Assembly (NCBI GenBank): GCA_964400875.1
Contig: CAYNWK010000061.1
Span: 1 to 24,107 of the forward strand
Direction of reading: 5' to 3'
DNA: 24,107 nt
From: CAYNWK01 sp964400875
Lineage (GTDB): Bacteria; Chloroflexota; Anaerolineae; Anaerolineales; UBA4823
Shown here: one piece after another, positions 1-6,799 of the stretch
Numbering within the stretch: the first letter of the stretch is position 1
How the letters are laid out: each line of letters starts with the position of its first letter
Made by a program: the position numbers and the translations under genes
The notes under the pieces: model-generated
The model's input: the letters and a program-made list of their open reading frames with translations, nothing else
Database searches by the model: none
What the model was told of the DNA's origin: nothing

Positions 1-1
1 C

Positions 2-532
2 CCGCGCGTGGAGGTGACCAACGGATTCGTGCGCTCCCGCCACCTGGACGATAAGGCCTGTGTGGCTTGCATGCTGGCAGCGGTAAAGGCGATGCACGAC
101 GCCGGGCTCCGGCCGGTGCAGACTACCACCCTGCACGTCAGCAATTACGAAGAAGTTGGTCACGGCGCGTCCAGCGGTTTCCCGGAAGACCTGGCCGAAT
201 TGGTCAGCCTGGATATGGCGGCCATCGGTGAAGGGCAGGCTTCCGACGAGTTTCACGCGACGTTATGCGTCAAGGATTCGGGCGGACCCTACCATCACGA
301 CTTGAGCCAGCGCCTGCGTGCGCTGGCCGATGAACACGAGATAGCTTATAACGTGGATATTTACCCTTATTACGGGTCGGATGGCGAGGCTTACTGGCGC
401 GCTGGGGGCGATGTGTCCGTGGCTTTGATCGGTCCTGGAGTGGACGCTTCGCATAACTACGAGCGCACCCACTTGGAGGCGCTGGAGGCCACGACGCAGT
501 GGGTCCTGGCCTATCTGCTGGATAAGCGGTAA
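2..532 (+). CDS. M42-family metalloaminopeptidase, C-terminal part (5' end outside window)
   Basis: Di-zinc aminopeptidase of the M42 (glutamyl aminopeptidase/FrvX/TET) type, which trims peptides in the cytoplasm. The frame is open back to the window edge, so the gene starts upstream; the GTG at base 8 is internal, because the protein enters at the conserved RxLDDKA segment, which follows the N-terminal metal ligands. The rest of the active site is visible in order: the aspartate of HLDDKA, the catalytic Glu-Glu pair in NYEEVGHGAS, the metal aspartate in SLDMAAIG, and the final histidine ligand in ASHNYERTH near the C-terminus. It ends ten bases before an LLM-class oxidoreductase and probably shares a transcript with it. 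Family assignment is firm; the substrate is unknown. Confidence 0.9.
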   Translation, partial: PRVEVTNGFVRSRHLDDKACVACMLAAVKAMHDAGLRPVQTTTLHVSNYEEVGHGASSGFPEDLAELVSLDMAAIGEGQASDEFHATLCVKDSGGPYHHDLSQRLRALADEHEIAYNVDIYPYYGSDGEAYWRAGGDVSVALIGPGVDASHNYERTHLEALEATTQWVLAYLLDKR

Positions 533-542
533 GGAGACCTCC

Positions 543-1544
543 ATGCATTTCGACGCCGGCCTACCGCCAACTTCTTTGGAACAGATCCCCAAGTTCGCCC
601 GAGCAGCCGAGGCGCTGGGGTTCGCAGCTCTGTGGAGCACAGAAACGCAGCACGATCCATTCCTACCGGGAGCGTTGATCGCCGAACACACCGGGCGGAT
701 GCGCTTTGGAACGGCGGTGGCGATCGCTTTCGCCCGCAGCCCGGCGACGCTGGCTTACACCGCCTGGGACTTGGCGCAGGCTTCCGGTGGGCGATTCATC
801 CTTGGGCTGGGCACCCAGGTCAAAGCGCACATCGAACGCCGTTTCGGCATGCCCTGGCCCGATTCGGTGGTGGGCAAACTGCGCGAGCAAATCGGTGCCG
901 TGCGCGCCTTATGGCAGGCCTGGCAAAGCGGGGAGAAACTCAACTACCGCGGCGACTACTACAAGCTGACCCTGATGTCGCCGTTCTTCAACCCGGGTCC
1001 GATCGACCATCCCGAGATCCCCATCTATATCGCCGGGGTGAACACCGGGTTGGCCCGGCTGGCGGGCGAGACCGCCGACGGCTTTCTCGTACACCCGTAC
1101 CACAGCCCGCGTTATTTGCGGGAGGTCCTGATCCCGGCCATCGAAGAAGGCGCGGAAAAGGCCGGGCGAACCCGGGGCGATGTGCAGGTGGCGACTACCG
1201 CGTTAATCGTCACTTCACCGGAGGAGGCCAGCTACGTGCGCAGCCAGATCGCTTTCTATGCCTCCACGCCTTCTTACCGGCCGGTGATGGCCCTGCACGG
1301 TTGGGTGGAAACCGCCGAACAGCTCTCCAGCCTGGCCTCACGCGGCAAATGGGGCGAAATGGCCGCGCTGATCGACGATGAGATGCTGGCAACCTTTGCG
1401 GAGGTCGGCGAACCGGACAAACTACCCGGCGCGCTGCGCGAGCGGTACCGCGGGCTGGCCGACCGGCTGAGCATCTATATCCCCTACCGGCCGGGCGAGC
1501 GAGACGAATTCTGGGAGGCGATGGCGGCGGAACTGGCGGCATAA
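543..1544 (+). CDS. LLM-class (luciferase-like) F420-dependent oxidoreductase, TIGR03617-like
   Basis: A 333-residue TIM-barrel oxidoreductase of the luciferase-like monooxygenase superfamily. Recognisable segments are the N-terminal FAAEALGF-like helix (here ARAAEALGFAALWSTE), RMRFGTAVAIAFARSP, the glycine-rich turn GRFILGLGTQVKAHIERRFG, and the IYIAGVNTGLARLAGETADG segment. The overall pattern matches the F420-using branch often labelled TIGR03617; coenzyme choice (F420 versus FMN) is inferred from this resemblance and not proven. A strong ribosome site (AAGGAGACCTCC) sits just before the ATG. The stop overlaps the ATG of the isoaspartate methyltransferase by one base (TAATG), indicating translational coupling. 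Substrate unknown. Confidence 0.88.
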   Translation: MHFDAGLPPTSLEQIPKFARAAEALGFAALWSTETQHDPFLPGALIAEHTGRMRFGTAVAIAFARSPATLAYTAWDLAQASGGRFILGLGTQVKAHIERRFGMPWPDSVVGKLREQIGAVRALWQAWQSGEKLNYRGDYYKLTLMSPFFNPGPIDHPEIPIYIAGVNTGLARLAGETADGFLVHPYHSPRYLREVLIPAIEEGAEKAGRTRGDVQVATTALIVTSPEEASYVRSQIAFYASTPSYRPVMALHGWVETAEQLSSLASRGKWGEMAALIDDEMLATFAEVGEPDKLPGALRERYRGLADRLSIYIPYRPGERDEFWEAMAAELAA

Positions 1545-2209
1545 TGGACGGCGAAATGTATGCGGCAGACCGGGAACGCATGGTCAAGGAGCAGCTGGAA
1601 AAGCGCGGCATCCGGGATCCGCGCGTCCTGGAAGCCATGCGTCAGGTGCCGCGCCACCGCTTCGTGCCGCCAGAGAACCGCCACCTGGCATACGCCGACG
1701 GCCCGCTGCCCATTGGAGAAGGCCAAACCATCTCGCAACCCTATATCGTGGCCTTGATGAGCCAGCTGCTGCAGATCGATGCGCGGGAAAAAGTGCTGGA
1801 AATCGGCACCGGTTCGGGCTACCAGGCAGCCGTGCTGGCCCACCTGGCGGAAATCGTCCATACCATTGAGCGCTACGCTTCGCTGGCTCAAAAAGCTGAG
1901 GCAAAGCTGCGCGAGCTCGGGATCGACAACGTGCACGTGCACGTAGGCGACGGGACAAAAGGCTGGCCCGAGGAGGCGCCCTACGACGGGATCATCGCCA
2001 CAGCCGGTTCCCCCGAGGTGCCCAGGCCCTTGCTGGAGCAATTATCCGACGAGGGACGACTGGTGCTGCCGGTGGGCCGCAAACGCGGTCAGGTGCTGGA
2101 ACGCTGGGTGCGCCAGGGCGAACGGTACGAACGCGAACAGCTGGTACCGGTGGCTTTCGTTCCGTTGATCGGGGAGCACGGTTGGGAAGACGAGGTCTGG
2201 CCTTGGTGA
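1544..2209 (+). CDS. pcm: Protein-L-isoaspartate (D-aspartate) O-methyltransferase
   Basis: Cytosolic SAM-dependent repair enzyme that methylates isoaspartyl residues in aged proteins, starting their conversion back to aspartate. At 221 residues it has the normal family length. Visible hallmarks are the N-terminal RDPRVLEAMRQVPRHRFVP block (about residues 24-42), the PIGEGQTISQPYIVALM substrate-binding block (56-72), and SAM motif I VLEIGTGSGYQAAVLA (84-99). An acidic turn (HTIERY) and the DGIIATAGSPEVPRPLL segment follow. The start overlaps the preceding stop by one base; a second in-frame ATG four codons later is an alternative. It is the last gene of a plus-strand run and is followed by a strong hairpin. 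Confidence 0.95.
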   Translation: MDGEMYAADRERMVKEQLEKRGIRDPRVLEAMRQVPRHRFVPPENRHLAYADGPLPIGEGQTISQPYIVALMSQLLQIDAREKVLEIGTGSGYQAAVLAHLAEIVHTIERYASLAQKAEAKLRELGIDNVHVHVGDGTKGWPEEAPYDGIIATAGSPEVPRPLLEQLSDEGRLVLPVGRKRGQVLERWVRQGERYEREQLVPVAFVPLIGEHGWEDEVWPW

Positions 2210-2386
2210 TAGGCCTGGACGGGCTGAACCTGACCGGCCTGGGTTTCGTCTGGGTGATTAAGCTGGAGTAATACCTGGGAGCGCAGGTCTGGAAGCTCGT
2301 GCTGGGGCTGGGGATCCTGATCTGCCTGGCTTCAGCCTTGAGGCCCACATTATTTAATCAGGAATTACCCAATTCATGGGGAAAGC

Positions 2387-2427
2387 TGGGTGTGTTTGGG
2401 CGGGCGAATCCCGCCCAAACACACCCA
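2387..2427. terminator. Perfect 18-bp hairpin between convergent pcm and rnj
   Basis: A perfect inverted repeat with arms 2387-2404 and 2410-2427 and a 5-base loop (CGAAT); the left arm reads TGGGTGTGTTTGGGCGGG. It lies between the 3' ends of two converging genes, where it can end transcription from either side. Neither side has a good T-run, so it may act mainly as a 3'-end stabilising structure. The GTGTTTGGG core is shared with the hairpins at 8471 and 17894. Confidence 0.7.
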
Positions 2428-2458
2428 TTGATCTCTCCAGCGGGTAACTCGAAATAAA

Positions 2459-4099
2459 TTAGACCCGGTTGATGGTGACGAAGACCATCGGCCGGCGCTT
2501 GGTCTCGTTGTAGAAGACCGCCTTGGCGGTTTGCTGGATATCGTCCTCCAGGTTGCCGTTGCCTCTAGAGATGGTATCGGTGATGCGTTTGCTGGCCAGG
2601 GCCAGCAGGTCATCGGCGTCGTGTTTGTAAACGAAGCCGCGGGTGATGATTTCGGGTTCTTCGCGCAGCCTGCCGGTGTTATGGTCAACCACCAGGCTGA
2701 TCACCACAATGCCGTCACGCGCCAGAGCTTCGCGCTCGCGCACCACGCTTGGGCCGATATCGCCGACGCTGGCGCCGTCCACGAACACATATCCACCGGG
2801 CACGCGATCGCCGAGCTTCATCTCACCGTCGTCGAACTCGACCACCTGGCCGTTTTCGATGACCGCAACGTTCTCGGTGGGGATGCCGCTATCGCGCGCC
2901 ATCTGGGCATGCTGTCGCAGGTGGCGCAGTTCACCGTGGATGGGGATGAAGTACTGCGGTTTGATCAGGTGGAGCATCAGCTTCATCTCTTCCTGGCTGG
3001 CGTGTCCGGAGACGTGCACCGGGGCAATGGGTTCATAGATAACGTTGGCGCCCCGGCGGAAGAGGCGGTTGATGGTGCGGTAGACGGCTTCCTCGTTACC
3101 CGGGATCGGATGCGAGGATAGCACGATGGTATCCCCTTCGATTACGTCAAAATGGCGATTCGTTCCAGTGGATAAACGCCCCATAACCGAGGTGGGTTCG
3201 CCCTGGGTGCCGGTGGACATCAGTACGATTTGATCCGGTTTCATATTCAGAGCCTGGTTGATGTCAACGACCAGATCGTCTGGGACTTCCAGATAACCCA
3301 ACTGGCGGGCCATCTTGGCGTTCTCAACCATGCTCATACCGGCGAAGGCCACCTTACGCCCGTGGCGCTCGGCTGCATTGGCCACCTGCTGCATGCGCGA
3401 GATCAGAGAAGCGAAGCTAGCGATAATGATCCTCCCCGGGGCCTCGCTAAAAACCTGGTCGAAGGCCGGATCGATGACTCGTTCGGATGGAGTCCAGCCG
3501 GGTTTGTCGGCGTTGGTAGAATCGGCCAGCAGCGCTAATACACCGCGCCCGGCGAGCTCGCCCAGTTTGGCGTAGTCCGTCGGCCAATTGTCTACCGGGG
3601 TGTGGTCGAACTTGTAATCCCCGGTGTGCACGACCAGACCAGCGGGAGAAGTGATGCCCAATCCAACCGAATCCGGGATGGAATGGCAGACGTGGAATAA
3701 CTCCACCTGGAAGGGACCGATGTTGACCGTATCCCCTGCCTGGACGGTGTTGAGATCGACCTGGTCGATCATGTTCGCCCGGGCCAGTTTGACCTCCAAA
3801 AGCCCTCGCGTGAGCTCGGTGGCGAAGACGGGGGCGTTGATCTTGTCCATGACATGGCGGATGGCACCCGTATGGTCTTCGTGACCGTGGGTGATGACAA
3901 CGCCGCGCACGATGTCGAGCTTGTCCATCAAATAATTGAAATCAGGGATGATGTAATCGATCCCCAACATGTCGTTCTCGGGGAACATGATGCCCGTATC
4001 TACGATCATGATGTTGTCACCATACTCGTAGGCCATCATGTTCTTGCCGATTTCTCCCAGTCCCCCAAGGGGGACGATACGAAGATTTTTGTTACTCAT
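2459..4099 (-). CDS. rnj: Ribonuclease J
   Basis: Metallo-beta-lactamase/beta-CASP ribonuclease with 5'-3' exonuclease and endonuclease activity, a central mRNA decay and rRNA maturation enzyme in bacteria lacking RNase E. It is 546 residues long, typical for the family. The zinc motif HGHEDH is at residues 71-76, further ligands are H139 in HVCHSIPDS and D161 in HTGDYKFD, and the beta-CASP motifs STGTQGEP and HVSGHA lie further on. The protein ends in the characteristic RRPMVFVTINRV. The start is uncertain: a GAGG lies about 14 bases before the chosen ATG but only 4 before an upstream out-of-frame ATG that opens a five-codon frame (MSKNE, stop at 4102-4104 region) overlapping this start. A long, hairpin-rich leader precedes it. 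Confidence 0.96.
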   Translation of the reverse strand: MSNKNLRIVPLGGLGEIGKNMMAYEYGDNIMIVDTGIMFPENDMLGIDYIIPDFNYLMDKLDIVRGVVITHGHEDHTGAIRHVMDKINAPVFATELTRGLLEVKLARANMIDQVDLNTVQAGDTVNIGPFQVELFHVCHSIPDSVGLGITSPAGLVVHTGDYKFDHTPVDNWPTDYAKLGELAGRGVLALLADSTNADKPGWTPSERVIDPAFDQVFSEAPGRIIIASFASLISRMQQVANAAERHGRKVAFAGMSMVENAKMARQLGYLEVPDDLVVDINQALNMKPDQIVLMSTGTQGEPTSVMGRLSTGTNRHFDVIEGDTIVLSSHPIPGNEEAVYRTINRLFRRGANVIYEPIAPVHVSGHASQEEMKLMLHLIKPQYFIPIHGELRHLRQHAQMARDSGIPTENVAVIENGQVVEFDDGEMKLGDRVPGGYVFVDGASVGDIGPSVVREREALARDGIVVISLVVDHNTGRLREEPEIITRGFVYKHDADDLLALASKRITDTISRGNGNLEDDIQQTAKAVFYNETKRRPMVFVTINRV

Positions 4100-4269
4100 T
4101 TTTACTCATTAAACCTCAATTGTTCCACCCTAATAATCGTCCTGCCTGATAGATGGGCGTGCCAGCCTGGGAGCGATTTGTTTCGCTGCGCTCCATGCGG
4201 CTGCTGCCCACTCCAATCCAGGCGCGACGCGATTGGGTGGTGTGCGGATATTTTTGTTTGACTCGAACA

Positions 4270-4299
4270 ACTATATTTGTGAGGGTACACCCCCCACAA
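4270..4299 (-). promoter_or_regulatory. Weak candidate rnj promoter with an inverted repeat in its spacer
   Basis: On the minus strand TTGTGG (4294-4299), an 18-base spacer and TATAGT (4270-4275) could form a sigma70-type promoter, giving a leader of about 160 bases before ribonuclease J. An imperfect inverted repeat (TTGTGAGGG at 4277-4285 against CCCCCACAA at 4291-4299, one mismatch, 5-base loop) occupies the spacer and the -35. The -35 is poor, so this is tentative. Confidence 0.3.
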
Positions 4300-4380
4300 G
4301 AATTTCGTTGTATATTGTTGGACGCCGGTTCAGACGCCCGAACCGGATGCGTAATCCGGTGTGAAAAAAATATAAGTCCA

Positions 4381-4420
4381 GAATTAAGAAAAGACCCCGT
4401 CAGTATGAATCAGACCGGGG
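4381..4420 (-). terminator. Intrinsic terminator ending the candidate small RNA
   Basis: Read on the minus strand, CCCC-G-GTC pairs with GACGGGG (seven pairs, one bulged G; arms 4413-4420 and 4395-4401, 11-base loop) and is followed directly by TCTTTTCTT. This is the best-formed minus-strand terminator in the window. Confidence 0.6.
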
Positions 4421-4511
4421 CGTGCAAACCTATTTCCGTATTACCACTGGATAACCGAGATGGGGAATGCGGTCTTGGAATAGCAGGCCGGGATGCCGGC
4501 CGAACGTTCAT
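4410..4511 (-). CDS. Possible 33-codon leader peptide inside the candidate RNA
   Basis: An ATG-initiated frame of 33 codons rich in Pro, Arg and Ser (begins MNVRPASRPAIPRP). Its TGA at 4410-4412 lies immediately after the 5' arm of the terminator hairpin, so a ribosome finishing here would cover that arm and favour readthrough. The ribosome site is weak (CAGG). No homologue is recognised. It is recorded for its position and may well be chance. Confidence 0.15.
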   Translation of the reverse strand: MNVRPASRPAIPRPHSPSRLSSGNTEIGLHAPV

Positions 4512-4530
4512 AATAATACCTGATGTAAGA

Positions 4531-4559
4531 ATTCTAGCATGATAAGGGGGATTTGTCAA
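4531..4559 (-). promoter_or_regulatory. Near-consensus sigma70 promoter between groEL and rnj
   Basis: Minus strand TTGACA (4554-4559), a 17-base spacer, then TAGAAT (4531-4536); predicted start point near 4524. It is one of the best promoter matches in the window and lies just beyond the groEL 3' hairpin, yet the first thing downstream is a terminator and not a gene. Confidence 0.7.
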
Positions 4560-4563
4560 AGCA

Positions 4564-4590
4564 TTGGGGGCGGCGGTCCGCCGCCCCCAA
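4564..4590 (-). terminator. GC-rich hairpin after groEL
   Basis: A perfect inverted repeat TTGGGGGCGGCGG / CCGCCGCCCCCAA around a minimal loop lies about 20 bases beyond the groEL stop. It should end or stabilise the groESL mRNA; the following bases (TGCTTTG on the minus strand) form only a weak U-tract. Confidence 0.6.
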
Positions 4591-4609
4591 CGTGAAAAAC
4601 TTGTTCGGT

Positions 4610-6241
4610 TTAGTACTCCGGCATGGGTGGGCCGGCAGGTTGTTTGTTCTCCTCGGGCAGATCAGTGATCAGGGCCTCGGTGGTCAGGATCATGGCCGCG
4701 ATGGAGGCAGCGTTCTCCAGCGCGCCGCGGGTGACCTTGGCCGGGTCGATCACGCCTGCTTTGAGCATGTCGACGTATTGCTCGGTAATCACGTCGTAGC
4801 CGATGTTGATGTTTTTCTTGCTCTTCTGGTCGCGGCGGACGTTGTCGAGGATGACGGCGCCATCTTTGCCCGCGTTGGCCGAGATCTTGCGCAGCGGCAC
4901 TTCCAGCGCCCGTTGGACGATCTTGACGCCGACCTGCTCGTCCTCGTAATCCATCTTGAGGTCGTCCAGTGCGGACATGGCGTTGACCAGCGCGACACCG
5001 CCGCCGGGAACGATGCCCTCTTCCACAGCTGCACGGGTGGCCGACAGGGCGTCTTCGACGCGGTGCTTCTTTTCCTTCAGCTCGGTCTCGGTGGCTGCCC
5101 CGACACGGATGATGGCAACGCCGCCGGAGAGCTTCGCCAGGCGTTCTTGCAGCTTCTCACGGTCGTAATCGCTGGTGCTCTGGTCGATCTCGACGCGGAT
5201 CTGCTCGATGCGACCCTTGATTCCCGAAGCGTCGCCCTGACCGCCGACGATGGTGGTATCTTCTTTGGTCACCACGACCTTCTCGGCGCGGCCCAAGTCG
5301 CTGATGGCAGTGCTTTCCAGTTTGCGGCCGGTCTCTTCCGAGATCACGGTTGCGCCGGTCAGAACGGCGATGTCCTGAAGCATGGCCTTACGGCGATCGC
5401 CAAAACCGGGCGCCTTGACGGCGACCACGTTGAGCATGCCGCGCAGCTTATTCAACACCAGGGTAGCCAGCGCTTCGCCGTCGATGTCTTCGGCGATGAT
5501 AACCATCTCGCGTTTGCCAACCTGGACCAGTTTTTCCAACAGGGGGACGATGTCCTGGGCTGCGGAGATCTTCTTGTCGTGCACCAGGATGTAGGCGTCT
5601 TCGATGGAGGCTTGCATTTGTTCGGAGTCGGTGATGAAGTAAGCCGAGATGTAGCCGCGGTCGAACTGCATGCCTTCTACGTAATCGGTCTCGAACTCCA
5701 AACCTTTGGATTCTTCCACGGTGATGACGCCGTCTTTACCGACTTTGTCCATCACGTCGGCGATCAATTCGCCGATCGTGCGGTCCTGCGCTGAAATAGA
5801 GGCCACGTTGGCGATGTCTTCCTTGGTGGTGACCTCGATGGCCTGGTCGCTGAGCCTATCGGCGACGGCCTTGGTGGCGGCTTCGATGCCGCGCTTGAGC
5901 AGCATGGCGTTGTAGCCGGCAGCCAGGTTCTTCATGCCATCGCTGACGATCGCATGGGCCAGAACGGTGGAAGTGGTAGTGCCGTCACCGGCGATGTCGT
6001 TGGTCTTGGTGGCGGCTTCTTTGAGCAGCTGGGCGCCCATGTTCTCAAAGGGGTCTTCCAGCTCAATGTCTTTGGCGACGGTAACGCCGTCGTGGGTGAT
6101 GGTGGGTGAGCCGAACTTCCGGTCCAGCGCCACGTTGCGCCCCTTGGGGCCCAGCGTAGTGACTACTGCCGTCGCCAGGGCGTCCATGCCGTGCTGTAAG
6201 CGGCGACGGGCATCTTCTGAAAATACGAGTTGTTTGGCCAT
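4610..6241 (-). CDS. groEL: Chaperonin GroEL (60 kDa, Hsp60)
   Basis: ATP-dependent cytosolic folding chamber working with GroES. It is 543 residues, the normal length. Seen in the sequence are the N-terminal ATP-binding block (TLGPKGRNVALDRKFGSP), the nucleotide motif GDGTTTSTVLA, the Hsp60 signature region (AAVEEGIVPGGGVAL) and the C-terminal equatorial segment MILTTEALITDLPE. The C-terminus ends PPMPEY; the GGM-repeat tail common in proteobacterial GroEL is absent. The start has a strong ribosome site (GGAGGAAATTTTTCT-ATG). It lies 31 bases after groES, in the classical groES-groEL operon under the CIRCE element, so heat-shock control by HrcA is expected. Confidence 0.99.
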   Translation of the reverse strand: MAKQLVFSEDARRRLQHGMDALATAVVTTLGPKGRNVALDRKFGSPTITHDGVTVAKDIELEDPFENMGAQLLKEAATKTNDIAGDGTTTSTVLAHAIVSDGMKNLAAGYNAMLLKRGIEAATKAVADRLSDQAIEVTTKEDIANVASISAQDRTIGELIADVMDKVGKDGVITVEESKGLEFETDYVEGMQFDRGYISAYFITDSEQMQASIEDAYILVHDKKISAAQDIVPLLEKLVQVGKREMVIIAEDIDGEALATLVLNKLRGMLNVVAVKAPGFGDRRKAMLQDIAVLTGATVISEETGRKLESTAISDLGRAEKVVVTKEDTTIVGGQGDASGIKGRIEQIRVEIDQSTSDYDREKLQERLAKLSGGVAIIRVGAATETELKEKKHRVEDALSATRAAVEEGIVPGGGVALVNAMSALDDLKMDYEDEQVGVKIVQRALEVPLRKISANAGKDGAVILDNVRRDQKSKKNINIGYDVITEQYVDMLKAGVIDPAKVTRGALENAASIAAMILTTEALITDLPEENKQPAGPPMPEY

Positions 6242-6272
6242 AGAAAAATTTCCTCCAGTCAGTGTTTTTCGT

Positions 6273-6566
6273 TTACTCGAGAATTGCTAAAATATCACTT
6301 TCACGCAGGATGAGCAATTTCTTGCCGTCCATTTTGATCTCTGTGCCTGAATACTTGGCATACAGAATGGTGTCGCCCTCAGAGACATCCATGGCGATAC
6401 GATCCCCGTCCTCATCGCGGTCGCCAGGACCTACGGCGATGATTTTGCCTTTTTGCGGTTTTTCTTTGGCCGACTCGGGGAGCACGATGCCGCCGGCAGT
6501 CACTTCTTCTTGCTCAATAGGTTCGACTACCACGCGGTTGCCGAGAGGTTTGAGTGAAACGGACAT
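6273..6566 (-). CDS. groES: Co-chaperonin GroES (10 kDa)
   Basis: Seven-membered lid of the GroEL chamber. The start at 6566 (97 residues, begins MSVSLKPLGNRVVV) is preferred over the ATG 12 codons upstream because a strong ribosome site (AGGAGGAAAGT) precedes it and the family's usual N-terminus falls exactly here. The mobile loop that binds GroEL is visible as EEVTAGGIVLPE (about residues 20-31), followed by GKIIAVGPG and the C-terminal LILRESDILAILE. First gene of the operon; its promoter and CIRCE operator lie about 50-120 bases upstream. Confidence 0.98.
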   Translation of the reverse strand: MSVSLKPLGNRVVVEPIEQEEVTAGGIVLPESAKEKPQKGKIIAVGPGDRDEDGDRIAMDVSEGDTILYAKYSGTEIKMDGKKLLILRESDILAILE

Positions 6567-6618
6567 ACTTTCCTCCTGTGAATTTGGAAATTTGGATTGC
6601 AAACGACATGCAGATGAG

Positions 6619-6645
6619 TTAGCACTCGATAAGCGAGAGTGCTAA
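6619..6645 (-). promoter_or_regulatory. CIRCE operator (HrcA binding site)
   Basis: A perfect CIRCE inverted repeat: TTAGCACTC (6619-6627), 9-base spacer, GAGTGCTAA (6637-6645). It lies just downstream of the groES promoter -10. By established knowledge this is the HrcA repressor target, released on heat shock. No hrcA gene is present in the window. Confidence 0.97.
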
Positions 6646-6655
6646 CTCTGGATGT

Positions 6656-6683
6656 ATGATACCAAATTTTCGAGGAAAGTCAA
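6656..6683 (-). promoter_or_regulatory. groESL promoter
   Basis: Minus strand TTGACT (6678-6683), 16-base spacer, TATCAT (6656-6661). The predicted start point is about seven bases further on, at the edge of the CIRCE element, so bound HrcA would block transcription. Confidence 0.8.
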
Positions 6684-6762
6684 GAGGTTTGGCGTTTTGA
6701 AAGCGTTTTTGCCCCCATTGGGCAGCTTTTTACGGCCCGCTGGATTATACTTCAGTTTTCAT

Positions 6763-6768
6763 TATAAT
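6763..6768 (+). promoter_or_regulatory. -10 element for the LysM/M23 lipoprotein gene
   Basis: A perfect TATAAT about 60 bases before the likely start of the lipoprotein gene. The best -35 at 17-base spacing is CTGGAT (6740-6745), which is weak. It is divergent from the groESL promoter. Confidence 0.45.
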
Positions 6769-6799
6769 TCCGCGGGGATTTTGGCTCTTAGGAATCTAC

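Larger units (their letters stand above)
4381..4524 (-). ncRNA. Candidate small RNA or attenuated leader upstream of rnj
   Basis: The interval starts at the start point predicted from a near-consensus promoter and ends at an intrinsic terminator about 140 bases later, with no recognised protein gene inside. Internal structure includes a perfect hairpin GGCCGG/CCGGCC (arms 4496-4501 and 4486-4491 in plus coordinates). A long-range GUAUUA/UAAUAC pairing would enclose most of the molecule. It matches no RNA family I can recognise (not tmRNA, SRP RNA, RNase P RNA or obviously 6S RNA). An alternative reading is that it is the 5' part of the rnj leader and the terminator is an attenuator. Confidence 0.45.
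4100..4609 (-). other. 510-base non-coding interval between groEL and rnj
   Basis: I see no convincing protein gene here. Read on the minus strand it contains, in order: the groEL 3' hairpin (4564-4590), a near-consensus promoter (4531-4559), a transcript region with internal hairpins ending in a terminator (4381-4420), two mutually exclusive hairpins (4325-4346 and 4343-4359), a weak promoter with an inverted repeat (4270-4299), and a final hairpin GGAGCG/CGCTCC before ribonuclease J. Frames of 65 codons (minus, 4102-4299) and 129 codons (plus, 4153-4542) are open but have no recognisable protein character or ribosome sites. Confidence 0.6.

Noticed and set aside
632..1381. 249-codon frame inside the LLM oxidoreductase gene
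   Set aside because: Overlaps a complete conserved gene in another frame and is Arg/Gly/Pro-rich, as expected from frame-shifted GC-rich coding DNA.
2531..3121. 196-codon plus-strand frame opposite rnj
   Set aside because: Antisense of conserved RNase J sequence with no supporting signals.
4321..4360. Possible tRNA suggested by GGTTC-like arms
   Set aside because: No acceptor, D or anticodon arms can be arranged around it, and there is no CCA-compatible end.
4153..4542. 129-codon plus-strand frame in the groEL-rnj gap
   Set aside because: No ribosome site, mixed composition, and it runs through hairpins and a promoter of the opposite strand.
4553..5794. 413-codon plus-strand frame opposite groEL
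   Set aside because: Antisense shadow of a highly conserved chaperonin gene; its translation is rich in Asp/His/Val from reversed GroEL codons and has no ribosome site or domain.
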